DNA of 64,000 bases, taken from NCBI GenBank assembly GCA_903928895.1, contig CAIYSR010000162.1, forward strand, positions 1 through 64,000, given 5' to 3'. Each line of letters starts with the position of its first letter. Positions within the stretch are counted from its first letter, which is position 1. Made by a program: the position numbers and the translations under genes. This document shows, piece after piece, positions 49,093-56,458 of the stretch. Source of the stretch: an uncultured Rhodospirillales bacterium. Its GTDB lineage: Bacteria; Pseudomonadota; Alphaproteobacteria; Acetobacterales; Acetobacteraceae. The notes under the pieces were generated by a model. The model worked only from the letters and a program-made list of their open reading frames with translations, had not been told where the DNA came from and did not search any database.

Positions 49093-49200
49093 GGGGAAGA
49101 CAGGCAGGGCTCCGCTCGCAGGGCAATCGGGTGAAGGACCCTCGTTGCGGTCCGCACGCCTCTCGGGCGGTCCGAGCGTGGGTGGACCGTCCGAACAGCA

Positions 49201-49297
49201 GGAAGATTGCCCACAGAGGCAGGGAGGCTCGGAGAAGACATACCAAGCCGCGTGCTTGCTTCTCCTAACTCCGTGCCTCTGTGGTCAATCTTCTTCC
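49201..49297. repeat. Long inverted repeat with CACAGAGGCA core
   Basis: The left arm (49201-49237) AGATTGCCCACAGAGGCA... and right arm (49259-49297), whose complement reads AGATTGACCACAGAGGCAC, pair at about 30 of 37 positions and enclose a 21-nt centre. The arm motif CCACAGAGGCAxGGAG is of a kind found as dispersed repeats in proteobacterial genomes. The right arm ends 33 bp before the readable start of the SHMT-like remnant, so the repeat may mark a rearrangement junction. Confidence 0.75.
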
Positions 49298-49329
49298 TGG
49301 CTTGCTGCTTTCCATTGCCGCCGGACTGG

Positions 49330-49746
49330 ATGGCGTTCGGCCGGGAGGATGCCACGCATATAGCCGCGACTTCGCTGGCCCTGGCGGAAGGGCTGGCGAA
49401 GCGCGGGGTCAAAGTGTTTGGGGCCGGGCGAAGCATGACGCAGTCGCGTCATGTTGTGGTCGCGGGCCATCCCTTTGGCGGGGGCCGGGCGGCGTCGAGG
49501 CTGTTGTCGGGGTCGAATAGGCTCGCCTGCGGAATCGGGTTGCCGATGGCGGACATTCCGGGCGATGTGAATGGGTTGCGGCTGGGGACGCCGGAGATCG
49601 TGCGCTGGGGGATGGGGCCCGGGGACATGGATGTGCTGGCCGGATTTTTCGACGACGTGCTGAACGGGGCGCGGGCGGCGCAGTCGGTCGCGCCGGAGGT
49701 GACGGCGGGGCGGCGGGGGGGCTCGACGCTGCCTTTTGCGCGGCAG
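49330..49746 (+). pseudogene. C-terminal remnant of a serine hydroxymethyltransferase-like enzyme
   Basis: About 139 residues resemble the C-terminal third of SHMT-like PLP enzymes: MAFGREDATHIAATSLALAE, then a hxTQSRHVVVAG strand, HPFGGGRAASRLLSGSNR, and NGLRLGTPEIVRWGMGPGDM, where SHMT normally has GLRLGTxxxTxRGM. It continues to SVAPEVTAGRR, which resembles the final FDDVL...VAPEV region of the family. The N-terminal two thirds, including the PLP lysine region, are missing. No ribosome site precedes it. I regard it as a dead fragment. Confidence 0.6.
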
Positions 49747-49933
49747 GGGGCTCGGCGGGATCGGGCAGGGTGCCTTCCTGCCAACTGGTATAGAGCTGCT
49801 CGAAGAGGGCGCTGAGGTGGGCAATGCGGGCCCAGGCGAGGGCGGCGAGCGCGTCTTGGGTGCGCGCGCGGGGCGCAAATGCGGCGAGGGTGGCCTTGAG
49901 GCCGGTGAGGAGGAGGGCGGTAAGGGTCGACAT
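49409..49933 (-). CDS. Hypothetical protein with Ala/Pro-rich tail, overlapping the SHMT remnant in antisense
   Basis: The first about 60 residues (MSTLTALLLTGLKATLAAFA, then ARTQDALAALAWARIAHLSA) look like a genuine alpha-helical protein and resemble short uncharacterised proteins that I associate with Acetobacteraceae (recollection, unverified). The rest is Ala/Pro/Arg-rich and reads antisense across the SHMT remnant, so it may be out-of-frame read-through past the original end. The ATG at 49933 has no ribosome site; a GTG at 49960 in frame is an alternative. Probably a gene whose 3' end was replaced at this junction. Confidence 0.45.
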   Translation of the reverse strand: MSTLTALLLTGLKATLAAFAPRARTQDALAALAWARIAHLSALFEQLYTSWQEGTLPDPAEPPAAQKAASSPPAAPPSPPARPTAPPAPRSARRRKIRPAHPCPRAPSPSARSPASPAATHSHRPECPPSATRFRRRAYSTPTTASTPPGPRQRDGPRPQHDATASCFARPQTL

Positions 49934-50131
49934 GTCGTTAGTTTTTATAATTGACGTCACGGCGCGTCAAGGGAAAGATTCGGAGGAAGCGCTGCATCCT
50001 TGAAAAAAGATGGGCGGATGCGTGTTCGCGAGCGAACGCCCCCGAATGCCGCCGCGCCGCCAGCTGTTGTCGGGTTGGCGGGCCGCGCGGTTACAGGCTA
50101 GCCTGCCCGCCCGGGAGAGACCCACAAGAAC

Positions 50132-51052
50132 ATGCCGCGTTTCCTGCTCCATCGCCTGCTGCACGGCGCGCTCAGCATCCTGGGCGCGAGCATCATCATC
50201 TTCGTCATCTCCCGCCTCTCCGGCGACCCGATCCTGCTGCTGCTGCCGAACGACGCGCCGGCCAGTGTCATCGCCGCCATGCGCGCCGATCTCGGCCTCG
50301 ACCGCCCGCTGTGGACGCAGTACCTGATCTTCCTGCAACACGCGCTGACCGGCGATTTCGGCCGCTCCTATCGCTGGCAGATGCCGGCGCTCAAGCTCAT
50401 CCTCGACCGTCTCCCCGCCACCATCGAACTCGCCTCCTGCGGCCTGCTGTTCTCGGTCGCCATCGCGCTGCCCATCGGCGTTCTCTCCGCGGTCCACCGC
50501 GGCGGCTGGATCGACCGCATCGGCCGCCTCTTCGCCATGCTCGGCCAGGCCATGCCCGCCTTCTGGGTCGGGCTGCTGCTGATCCTGGTCTTCGCGATCA
50601 AGCTCGACTGGCTCCCCGCCTTCGGTCAGGGCGGCCCCAGCCACGTCATCCTGCCCGCCATCGCGCTCGGCTGGTACCCGGTCGCGGCCCAGACCCGCGT
50701 CATCCGCTCCGCCATGCTCGACGTGCTCGACAGCGACCACATCCGCCTCGCCCGCGCCCTCGGCACCCCGGAACGCCAGATCGTGTGGAAATACGCGCTG
50801 CGCAACGCCGCCATCCCGCTGCTGACCATGCTCGGCGTCTACTTCGCCGGCATGCTCGGCGGCTCCTTCGTGGTGGAGACCATTTTCGCCTGGCCCGGGG
50901 TTGGCCGCACCGTGGTGGAAGCAGTGTTCTCCCGCGATTTCCCGGTCGTCCAGGCCGGCGTGCTTTTTACGGCCATCCTGTTTGTTGCTTCCAACCTGCT
51001 GGTGGATCTTTCCTATGGGCTGGTCGACCCCCGGATCCGCGATGCGCGGTAG
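50132..51052 (+). CDS. ABC transporter permease, DppB/OppB type
   Basis: The product has 306 residues with about six membrane helices. It starts MPRFLLHRLLHGALSILGAS, with the short cytoplasmic N-terminus and first helix typical of DppB. The conserved EAA-loop region appears as RLARALGTPERQIVWKYALR with the G in the normal place. C-terminal FVVETIFAWPGVGRTVVEAV is family signature. It is the first gene of the importer operon (dppB-C-D-F order), and its stop is followed within 5 nt by hairpin repeat copy C. A solute-binding gene, which normally leads such operons, is absent. Confidence 0.92.
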   Translation: MPRFLLHRLLHGALSILGASIIIFVISRLSGDPILLLLPNDAPASVIAAMRADLGLDRPLWTQYLIFLQHALTGDFGRSYRWQMPALKLILDRLPATIELASCGLLFSVAIALPIGVLSAVHRGGWIDRIGRLFAMLGQAMPAFWVGLLLILVFAIKLDWLPAFGQGGPSHVILPAIALGWYPVAAQTRVIRSAMLDVLDSDHIRLARALGTPERQIVWKYALRNAAIPLLTMLGVYFAGMLGGSFVVETIFAWPGVGRTVVEAVFSRDFPVVQAGVLFTAILFVASNLLVDLSYGLVDPRIRDAR

Positions 51053-51057
51053 GAAAA

Positions 51058-51139
51058 CGGATAAAAGTTTTTTGCTTCTTTTTTTCAAAAAAGAAGGCCT
51101 TCTTTTTGTGAACAAAAAGAAGCAAAAAAACTTCATCCA
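51058..51139. repeat. A/T-tract hairpin repeat, copy C (inverted dimer without central segment)
   Basis: The sequence reads AAAAG-T6-GCTTC-T7-C-A6-GAAGG, then CCTTC-T5-GTGAAC-A5-GAAGC-A7-CTTCATCC. It is thus a back-to-back pair of the repeat ends, centred on GGCC at 51097-51100, with arms that can pair over about 35 nt. The central segment of copies A, B and D is absent and the two ends are turned outward. It occupies the junction between dppB and dppC, where a start codon and leader would be expected. Confidence 0.8.
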
Positions 51140-51968
51140 TGGTTTGAGCGGACTCCCCTGGGCGGCACTTGGCGTTATTGCGGTTGTGCTGATTTGCGCG
51201 GCCGGGGGGGAGGCGCTGCTGCCGCAGGATCCGGGCGACCTCGATCTCGGTGCGGCCTTTCGTCCCCCTTTCTGGCTCGATGGCGGGGACCTCGCGACCC
51301 CGCTGGGCGCCGACAATCTCGGCCGCGACATCCTCTCGCGCATCATGGCCGGCGCCCGGGTGACGGTGATCGTCGCCTTCTACGCCATCCTGCTCTCCGG
51401 CAGCCTCGGCGCCCTGATCGGCATGATCGCCGGCTTTTTCGGCGGCTGGGTCGATCAGGTACTGATGCGCTTCATCGAAATCCAGCAATCCATCCCCTCC
51501 ATCGCCTTGGCTCTCCTGCTCGCCGCCGCGCTGGAACCCGGGCTTTCCACCGTCGTCGTCGTCATCGTGCTGACCTACTGGGCCTGGTATGCCCGGATCA
51601 TCCGCGGCGAAATCCTCGCACTCAAAGGCCGCGACTACGTCGCCTTCGCCCGCATCGCCGGCGTCAGCACGCCGGTCATCTTCCTGCGCCACCTGCTGCC
51701 CAACATCTTCAATACCCTCATCGTCCTCGCCACGCTCCAGGTCGGCCAGGTCATCCTGTTCGAAGCCTCGCTCTCCTTCCTCGGCCTCGGCATCCAGCAG
51801 CCCGACATCTCCTGGGGCCTCATGCTGGCCGACGCGCGGCAGTACATCACCAACGCCTGGTGGGCGATCACCATGCCCGGCATCGCCATCATGCTGACCT
51901 GCCTCGCCGCCAACGTCTTCGGCGACTGGCTGCGTGACCGGCTCGACCCCAAGCTGAGGCAGCTATGA
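51108..51968 (+). CDS. ABC transporter permease, DppC/OppC type (start within repeat)
   Basis: The product has about 286 residues if it starts at the GTG at 51108, which lies inside repeat copy C, giving MNKKKQKNFIHGLSG, then the first helix LPWAALGVIAVVLICAAGG. A TTG at 51144 is the alternative (MSGLPWAALGVIAVVL). The frame is open further upstream but that sequence is dppB out of frame. Family landmarks: PLGADNLGRDILSRIMAGAR, and the EAA-like FARIAGVSTPVIFLRHLLPN; the C-terminus [15 protein letters not shown] is standard. Its stop overlaps dppD (ATGA). Either start lacks a good Shine-Dalgarno, so translation may depend on the repeat. Confidence 0.85.
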   Translation: MNKKKQKNFIHGLSGLPWAALGVIAVVLICAAGGEALLPQDPGDLDLGAAFRPPFWLDGGDLATPLGADNLGRDILSRIMAGARVTVIVAFYAILLSGSLGALIGMIAGFFGGWVDQVLMRFIEIQQSIPSIALALLLAAALEPGLSTVVVVIVLTYWAWYARIIRGEILALKGRDYVAFARIAGVSTPVIFLRHLLPNIFNTLIVLATLQVGQVILFEASLSFLGLGIQQPDISWGLMLADARQYITNAWWAITMPGIAIMLTCLAANVFGDWLRDRLDPKLRQL

Positions 51969-52933
51969 CGCTGCTCACGGTCGAGAACCTGCAAACCCAT
52001 CTTCATCTCCAGCGCGGCATCCTGCGCGCCGTCGACGGCGTGAGCCTGCATGTTGACGGAGGCGAAACGCTCGGCCTGGTCGGCGAATCCGGGTCCGGCA
52101 AAACCATGACCGGCCTTTCCCTCCTGCGCCTGTTGCCCGAGGGCTCCGGCCGCATCGCCGGCGGCTCCATCAGGCTCGATGGCACCGAGCTCACCGAGCT
52201 GTCCGAAACCACCCTGGCGCGGGACATTCGTGGCAGCCGTATCGCCATGATCATGCAGGACCCGATGACCTCCCTGAACCCGGTGTTCAGCATCGGCGAC
52301 CAGGTTGGCTCCCCGCTGCGCAACCACGGCATCGCCCGTGGCGCTCGGCTCCGCAGCGCCGTCATCGACGTGCTGCAACGCGTCCGCATCCCCTCGCCCG
52401 ACCAGCGCCTCGGCGACTATCCGCACCAGTTCTCCGGCGGCCAGCGCCAGCGCGTTGTCGCCGCCATGGCGATCGGCTGCACGCCACGCCTGCTCATCGC
52501 GGACGAACCGACCACCGCGCTCGATGTCACCATCCAGGTCCAGATCATCGCGCTGCTGCGCCGCATCCAGGGCGAAACCGGCGCCGGCATCATCCTCATC
52601 ACCCACGACCTCGGCGTCGCCGCCAGCCTGTGCCACCGCATCGCCGTCATGTACGCCGGCCAGATCGTCGAGACCGCCCCGGTCCGCCGCCTCTATCGCG
52701 CCCCGGCCCACCCCTATACACGCGCCCTCCTGGCCGCGATCCCCCGCCTCGGCGACAAGCGCGCCCGTCTCGCCGCCATTCCCGGCCAACCGCCTAGCCT
52801 GATCGATCCCCCGATCGGCTGCCGCTTCGCCCCCCGCTGCGCCGAGCGCATGGACAAATGCGCCCAAGCCCCGCCGCTCACCGACCTCGGCGATGGCCAC
52901 ACCGCGTCCTGCTGGAAATTGGGAACCGCCTGA
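51965..52933 (+). CDS. ABC transporter ATP-binding protein, DppD/OppD type
   Basis: The product has 322 residues. Walker A is [19 protein letters not shown], the Q-loop [20 protein letters not shown], the signature [20 protein letters not shown], Walker [20 protein letters not shown] and the H-switch [12 protein letters not shown]. The C-terminal oligopeptide-transporter domain carries the cysteine cluster [19 protein letters not shown], which in this family can bind an Fe-S cluster. The ATG at 51965 overlaps the dppC stop, and its own stop overlaps dppF, so dppBCDF is one translational unit. Confidence 0.94.
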   Translation: MTLLTVENLQTHLHLQRGILRAVDGVSLHVDGGETLGLVGESGSGKTMTGLSLLRLLPEGSGRIAGGSIRLDGTELTELSETTLARDIRGSRIAMIMQDPMTSLNPVFSIGDQVGSPLRNHGIARGARLRSAVIDVLQRVRIPSPDQRLGDYPHQFSGGQRQRVVAAMAIGCTPRLLIADEPTTALDVTIQVQIIALLRRIQGETGAGIILITHDLGVAASLCHRIAVMYAGQIVETAPVRRLYRAPAHPYTRALLAAIPRLGDKRARLAAIPGQPPSLIDPPIGCRFAPRCAERMDKCAQAPPLTDLGDGHTASCWKLGTA

Positions 52934-53877
52934 TGCTCCAGCTCGACGCCATCACCAAGCACTACCCGACGCGCCAGGGCCTGGTGCGCGCCGTGGAGGC
53001 GGTCTCCCTCACCGTCGCCCCGCGCAGCACCCTGGCGCTGGTCGGCGAGTCCGGCTGCGGCAAGACCACCATCGCCAAGATGATCCTGCGCCTCGAGACC
53101 CCCACCGCCGGGCGCATCCTGTTCGAGGGGCAGGACATTGCGGCGATGGACCGGATTGCCGTGCACCGCTACCGCCGCGCGGTGATGGCGGTCTTCCAGG
53201 ACCCCTATGCCTCGCTGAACCCGCGCATGCGCGTCGGCGCGATCATCGCCGAGCCCATCCTCGCCCACGAAAACCCCGGCCGCGCCGCCGTCACCCGCCG
53301 CATCGAGGAAGTACTGGATATCGTCGGCCTCCCCGCCGGTGCCGCCCGGCTCTACCCCCATGAATTCTCCGGCGGCCAGCGTCAGCGCATCGCCATCGCC
53401 CGTGCCTTGGCCCTGCAGCCCCGGCTGATGGTGCTGGACGAACCGGTCTCCGCGCTCGACGTCTCGATCCGCGCCCAGGTGCTGAACCTGTTGCAGGACA
53501 TCCAGGACGAATTCGGCCTCACCTACCTCGTCATCGCCCACGATCTCGCGCTGGTCGAGCATTTCAGCAGCGACGTCGCGGTGATCTACCTCGGCCGCGT
53601 CGCCGAAACCGGGCCGACCGCCGAGGTCTTCGCCCAGCCGCGTCACCCCTACACCCGAGCGCTGCTTGCCGCCGTCCCGCAGCCCGATCCTGACCACATC
53701 CTCAGCGAAGCCGCCGCCGCCGGCGAAATCGCCAGCGCTCTCAACCCGCCACCCGGCTGCCGCTTCCACCCCCGCTGCCCGCGCGCCATGGATCTCTGTC
53801 GCACCACCGTCCCGGTCCCGAGCGCGCCCCCGCACATCACCGCCTGCCACGCGCCCCACGAAGGAGCCCCGACATGA
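52933..53877 (+). CDS. ABC transporter ATP-binding protein, DppF/OppF type
   Basis: The product has 314 residues from the ATG at 52933, which shares one base with the previous stop. Walker A is VGESGCGKTTIAKMILRLE, the Q-loop AVFQDPYASLNPRMRVGAII, the signature [18 protein letters not shown], Walker B LMVLDEPVSALDVSIRAQV. The C-terminal tail has CRFHPRCPRAMDLCRTTVP, the DppF-type cysteine cluster. It pairs with the DppD-type subunit to drive the permease pair. The TPP enzyme ATG overlaps its stop (ATGA at 53874), an unusual last gene for such an operon. Confidence 0.94.
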   Translation: MLQLDAITKHYPTRQGLVRAVEAVSLTVAPRSTLALVGESGCGKTTIAKMILRLETPTAGRILFEGQDIAAMDRIAVHRYRRAVMAVFQDPYASLNPRMRVGAIIAEPILAHENPGRAAVTRRIEEVLDIVGLPAGAARLYPHEFSGGQRQRIAIARALALQPRLMVLDEPVSALDVSIRAQVLNLLQDIQDEFGLTYLVIAHDLALVEHFSSDVAVIYLGRVAETGPTAEVFAQPRHPYTRALLAAVPQPDPDHILSEAAAAGEIASALNPPPGCRFHPRCPRAMDLCRTTVPVPSAPPHITACHAPHEGAPT

Positions 53878-55550
53878 CCGAACCCCTCACCGGCTCTGAC
53901 TGGCTTGCCCAGGCCATCGCCTCGACCGGCATGGAGCATGTCTTCTTCATCGACAGCGTGCTCCGCCGCACCCTCGTCGCGCTTGAGGGCGTCGGCGTGA
54001 AGCGCGAGCTGGCCCACACCGAAAAGGGCGTGGTTTACATGGCCGACGGCTACGCCCGGATCAAGAACCAGCCCACTCTTTGCTTTGCCCAGTCCGTCGG
54101 TGCCGCCAACATGGCGGCCGCTTTGCAGGACGCCTACCTCGCCCGCAGCCCCGTCATCGCCCTGACCGGCCACAAGCCTCCCGCCCACCAGCACCGCAAC
54201 GCCTATCAAGAGGTCTCGCACGCCCCGCTCTTCGCGCCGGTGACCAAGCTCAGTGCCGACGTGGCCGCCGCCCCGGATCTGCCCCGCGCCCTGCGCCTGG
54301 CCTTGCGCGCAGCCGGATCCGGCACCCCGCGCCCGGTTCATTTGGACCTGAACGGCATCTCCGCCGAAATCATCGAAACCGGGACCATCGCCGAGCCGCC
54401 CATCCTCGACCGCGCCCTCATGGCCATCCCGCCGCACCGCCCGACGCCGGCGGACGCCGAGATCGAACATGCCGCCCGCGTCCTGCTGGCCGCCAAACGG
54501 GTCGCCATCGTGGCCGGCGAGGGGGCCGCCCAATCCGGCTGCGGCGCCGAACTGCTGGCCCTCGGCGCCGTGCTGGCCGCGCCGATCGGCACCTCGCTCG
54601 GCGCGCGTGGCATCATCCCCACCAGGCACCACCTCGCCATTGGCGTCATCGGCAACTACGCCGCCCCACCGGCGAACCAGATCGTCCACGACGCCGACCT
54701 CGTCCTCTTCGTCGGCTGCGACACCGGCGACCAGGTCACCCACACCTGGCGCATCCCGTCGGCCGACACCCCGATCGTGCAGATCGAGCTCGACCCGATG
54801 GAGATCGGCCTGAGCTACCCCAACACGCTCGGCCTCTGCGGCGATCCGCGCGAGACATTGCGCAAGCTCATCACGGCCCTCGGCAGGCCCGCCCGCGATG
54901 CCAGTTTCGCTGACCGCGCCGCGGCGGCGATGGCCACCTGGCGCGCCGGGATGCAGCCCTTGTTCACCTCCACCCGCAGCCCCGTGCAAGTCGAACGGCT
55001 CTGCGCCGAGATCGAACGCGCGCTGCCCGCCGATGGCATCCTGGTCGCCGACACCGGCTATTCCGGCATCTGGACCGGGACCTGCATCGAACTCAACGGC
55101 GCCGGCCAGACCTACCTGCGCGCAGCAGGCTCGCTCGGCTGGTCCTTCCCCGCCGCCCTCGGGGCCAAGCTCGCCGCTCCCAGCCGCAAGGTGATCTGCT
55201 TCTCCGGCGACGGCGCCTTCTACTACCACCTCGCCGAGCTCGAGACCGCACGGCGCCGCGGCATCGCCACCGTCACTGTCATCAACAACAATTCCGGCTT
55301 CGGCCAGGGCTGGCCCGCCCTCGTGCGGATGCAGGGCAATACCCCGGGGCACCCCGAGGAAATGCTGCGCTTCGGCCCGACCAATTTCGCCCAGGTGGCC
55401 GAAAGCTTCGGCGTCGCCGGCCTTCGCGTCGAGCATCCGGACGAACTTGCGCCGGCTTTGGCCCGCGCGCTGGCGATGGACGAACCCGTCGTCGTCGACG
55501 TCGTCACCGAGATCAACGACCGTGCACCGGCGCCCTGGGCCCCGGCTTAA
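53874..55550 (+). CDS. Thiamine-pyrophosphate-dependent enzyme, acetolactate-synthase family
   Basis: The product has 558 residues with the three-domain TPP fold. Domain 1 has the catalytic Glu at about Glu50 in AHTEKGVVYMADGYAR, domain 2 (about residues 200-320) the family's FAD-binding-like region with VGCDTGDQVTHTW, and domain 3 the TPP/Mg motif GDGAFYYHLAELETARRRGI...NNNSG. Relatives include acetolactate synthase, glyoxylate carboligase, benzoylformate decarboxylase, sulfopyruvate decarboxylase and oxalyl-CoA decarboxylase; none can be preferred from sequence alone. Translationally coupled to the importer, so a 2-keto acid derived from the imported solute is a reasonable guess. Confidence 0.85.
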   Translation: MTEPLTGSDWLAQAIASTGMEHVFFIDSVLRRTLVALEGVGVKRELAHTEKGVVYMADGYARIKNQPTLCFAQSVGAANMAAALQDAYLARSPVIALTGHKPPAHQHRNAYQEVSHAPLFAPVTKLSADVAAAPDLPRALRLALRAAGSGTPRPVHLDLNGISAEIIETGTIAEPPILDRALMAIPPHRPTPADAEIEHAARVLLAAKRVAIVAGEGAAQSGCGAELLALGAVLAAPIGTSLGARGIIPTRHHLAIGVIGNYAAPPANQIVHDADLVLFVGCDTGDQVTHTWRIPSADTPIVQIELDPMEIGLSYPNTLGLCGDPRETLRKLITALGRPARDASFADRAAAAMATWRAGMQPLFTSTRSPVQVERLCAEIERALPADGILVADTGYSGIWTGTCIELNGAGQTYLRAAGSLGWSFPAALGAKLAAPSRKVICFSGDGAFYYHLAELETARRRGIATVTVINNNSGFGQGWPALVRMQGNTPGHPEEMLRFGPTNFAQVAESFGVAGLRVEHPDELAPALARALAMDEPVVVDVVTEINDRAPAPWAPA

Positions 55551-55579
55551 CGGCAGTCAAAAAAAGAACAAAAAGGGAC

Positions 55580-55608
55580 TTGATCTCGTCGGCGCCCTCG
55601 GACATGAT
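55580..55608 (+). promoter_or_regulatory. Candidate sigma-70 promoter for the 72-residue membrane protein
   Basis: TTGATC (55580-55585) and CATGAT (55603-55608) are separated by 17 bp, the optimal spacing for -35 and -10 hexamers; each matches consensus at four of six positions. The expected transcription start falls on the LexA-type box at 55611-55625, so binding there would block initiation. This is inspection of sequence only. Confidence 0.45.
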
Positions 55609-55610
55609 GA

Positions 55611-55625
55611 GAACATAATCGGAAC
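55611..55625 (+). promoter_or_regulatory. LexA-type box GAAC-N7-GAAC
   Basis: GAAC ATAATCG GAAC is a direct repeat with 7-bp spacing, equivalent to GTTC-N7-GTTC on the other strand, the SOS box form recognised by alphaproteobacterial LexA. It lies 47 nt before the ATG of the membrane protein at 55673 and just past its candidate -10 hexamer. A random 8-specified-base direct repeat is expected in 64 kb about once or twice over both strands, so position rather than mere presence carries the argument. Confidence 0.55.
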
Positions 55626-55672
55626 TACGGGGTGAACGGCCCGGTGGTTCGGCTCACAACCAGAGGTGTCCG

Positions 55673-55891
55673 ATGTCCCTCCCCGTCCTGTTTGCTCTCG
55701 GCCTGATCACCATTGCAGTCACTGCCCGCTGGGCCACCGTGTCGGTCACCGGACGGGCCCGGTTCCAGCCTTGCGGCTACCGCATCGTCCGCCCCAGCCG
55801 GAATCCGGCAGTGGTTATCGGGAATGGCTTCGGCATCGGCGTGCTCAGCGGCCTTAGCTGCGTGATGCTGGCCATCGCCTTGCTCGGCTGA
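55673..55891 (+). CDS. Small membrane protein, possibly SOS-regulated
   Basis: The product has 72 residues. Two hydrophobic segments are visible: residues 3-18 (LPVLFALGLITIAVTA) and residues 46-71 (VVIGNGFGIGVLSGLSCVML and following), joined by a basic loop, so it is probably a double-spanning inner-membrane protein. The ATG at 55673 has an AGAGG site 6-7 nt upstream. I recognise no family. The upstream LexA-type box suggests DNA-damage induction; small SOS-induced membrane proteins are often division inhibitors or toxins, but nothing in this sequence shows that. It meets the receiver gene tail to tail with no gap. Confidence 0.65.
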   Translation: MSLPVLFALGLITIAVTARWATVSVTGRARFQPCGYRIVRPSRNPAVVIGNGFGIGVLSGLSCVMLAIALLG

Positions 55892-56290
55892 TCACCGCCG
55901 CGGGACGGCCTCCAGGAACGCACGCAACGCGGGTGCGCGCACCGGTTTGGCGGCGGTTTGGATCAGGGCCAGCCCCTGTGCGCGTCCCAGGGTCCGCCCC
56001 ATCGTCAGCCAGGCGTCGCCATGCCCGGTCACCAGCAGGACCGGGAGGGTCTGGTCGAACCGTGCGATCTCCCGCAGCGCCTCGAACCCATCCTCGCCCG
56101 GCATCATCATGTCGCAAATCACGCAATCCGGCCGGTGCCGCTCGAGCAGTGAGAACATCCTCTCACCCTCTTCTCCGATCACGGCCTCGAAGCCGAACGC
56201 CAGACACATGTCCGCCATGGTCGCAGCGACATCCTTCCTGTCGTCAACCACCAGGACTGTCCTCAGCGCTTCCGGCTCAGCGTGCTGCAC
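55892..56290 (-). CDS. Single-domain response regulator (receiver only)
   Basis: The product has 132 residues if it starts at GTG 56290, where receiver sequence begins; a GTG at 56398 extends it by 36 residues of no clear similarity. The receiver core is complete: acidic pair in VLVVDDRKDVAATM, phosphoacceptor Asp60 in PDCVICDMMMPGEDG, the Thr/Ser switch in VLLVTGHGD, and the Lys in AAKPVRAPAL. No output domain follows, so it would act by protein-protein contact (CheY- or DivK-like). No histidine kinase gene is in the window. Confidence 0.82.
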   Translation of the reverse strand: MQHAEPEALRTVLVVDDRKDVAATMADMCLAFGFEAVIGEEGERMFSLLERHRPDCVICDMMMPGEDGFEALREIARFDQTLPVLLVTGHGDAWLTMGRTLGRAQGLALIQTAAKPVRAPALRAFLEAVPRR

Positions 56291-56458
56291 GAGATTCCAA
56301 TACGTTCTGCTCAGACCATCAAGCACCGGGCAAATCCCGGAATGGTCCTTCGCCGCGCGGCGATGGGACGATGTTCGCACTCCCTTGTCCAGTCTCACCG
56401 CGGCACAAACAGCGGGTTTCGGATAAAATTCTCCGCATCGCCGCCGGCGGCAGCTGGG

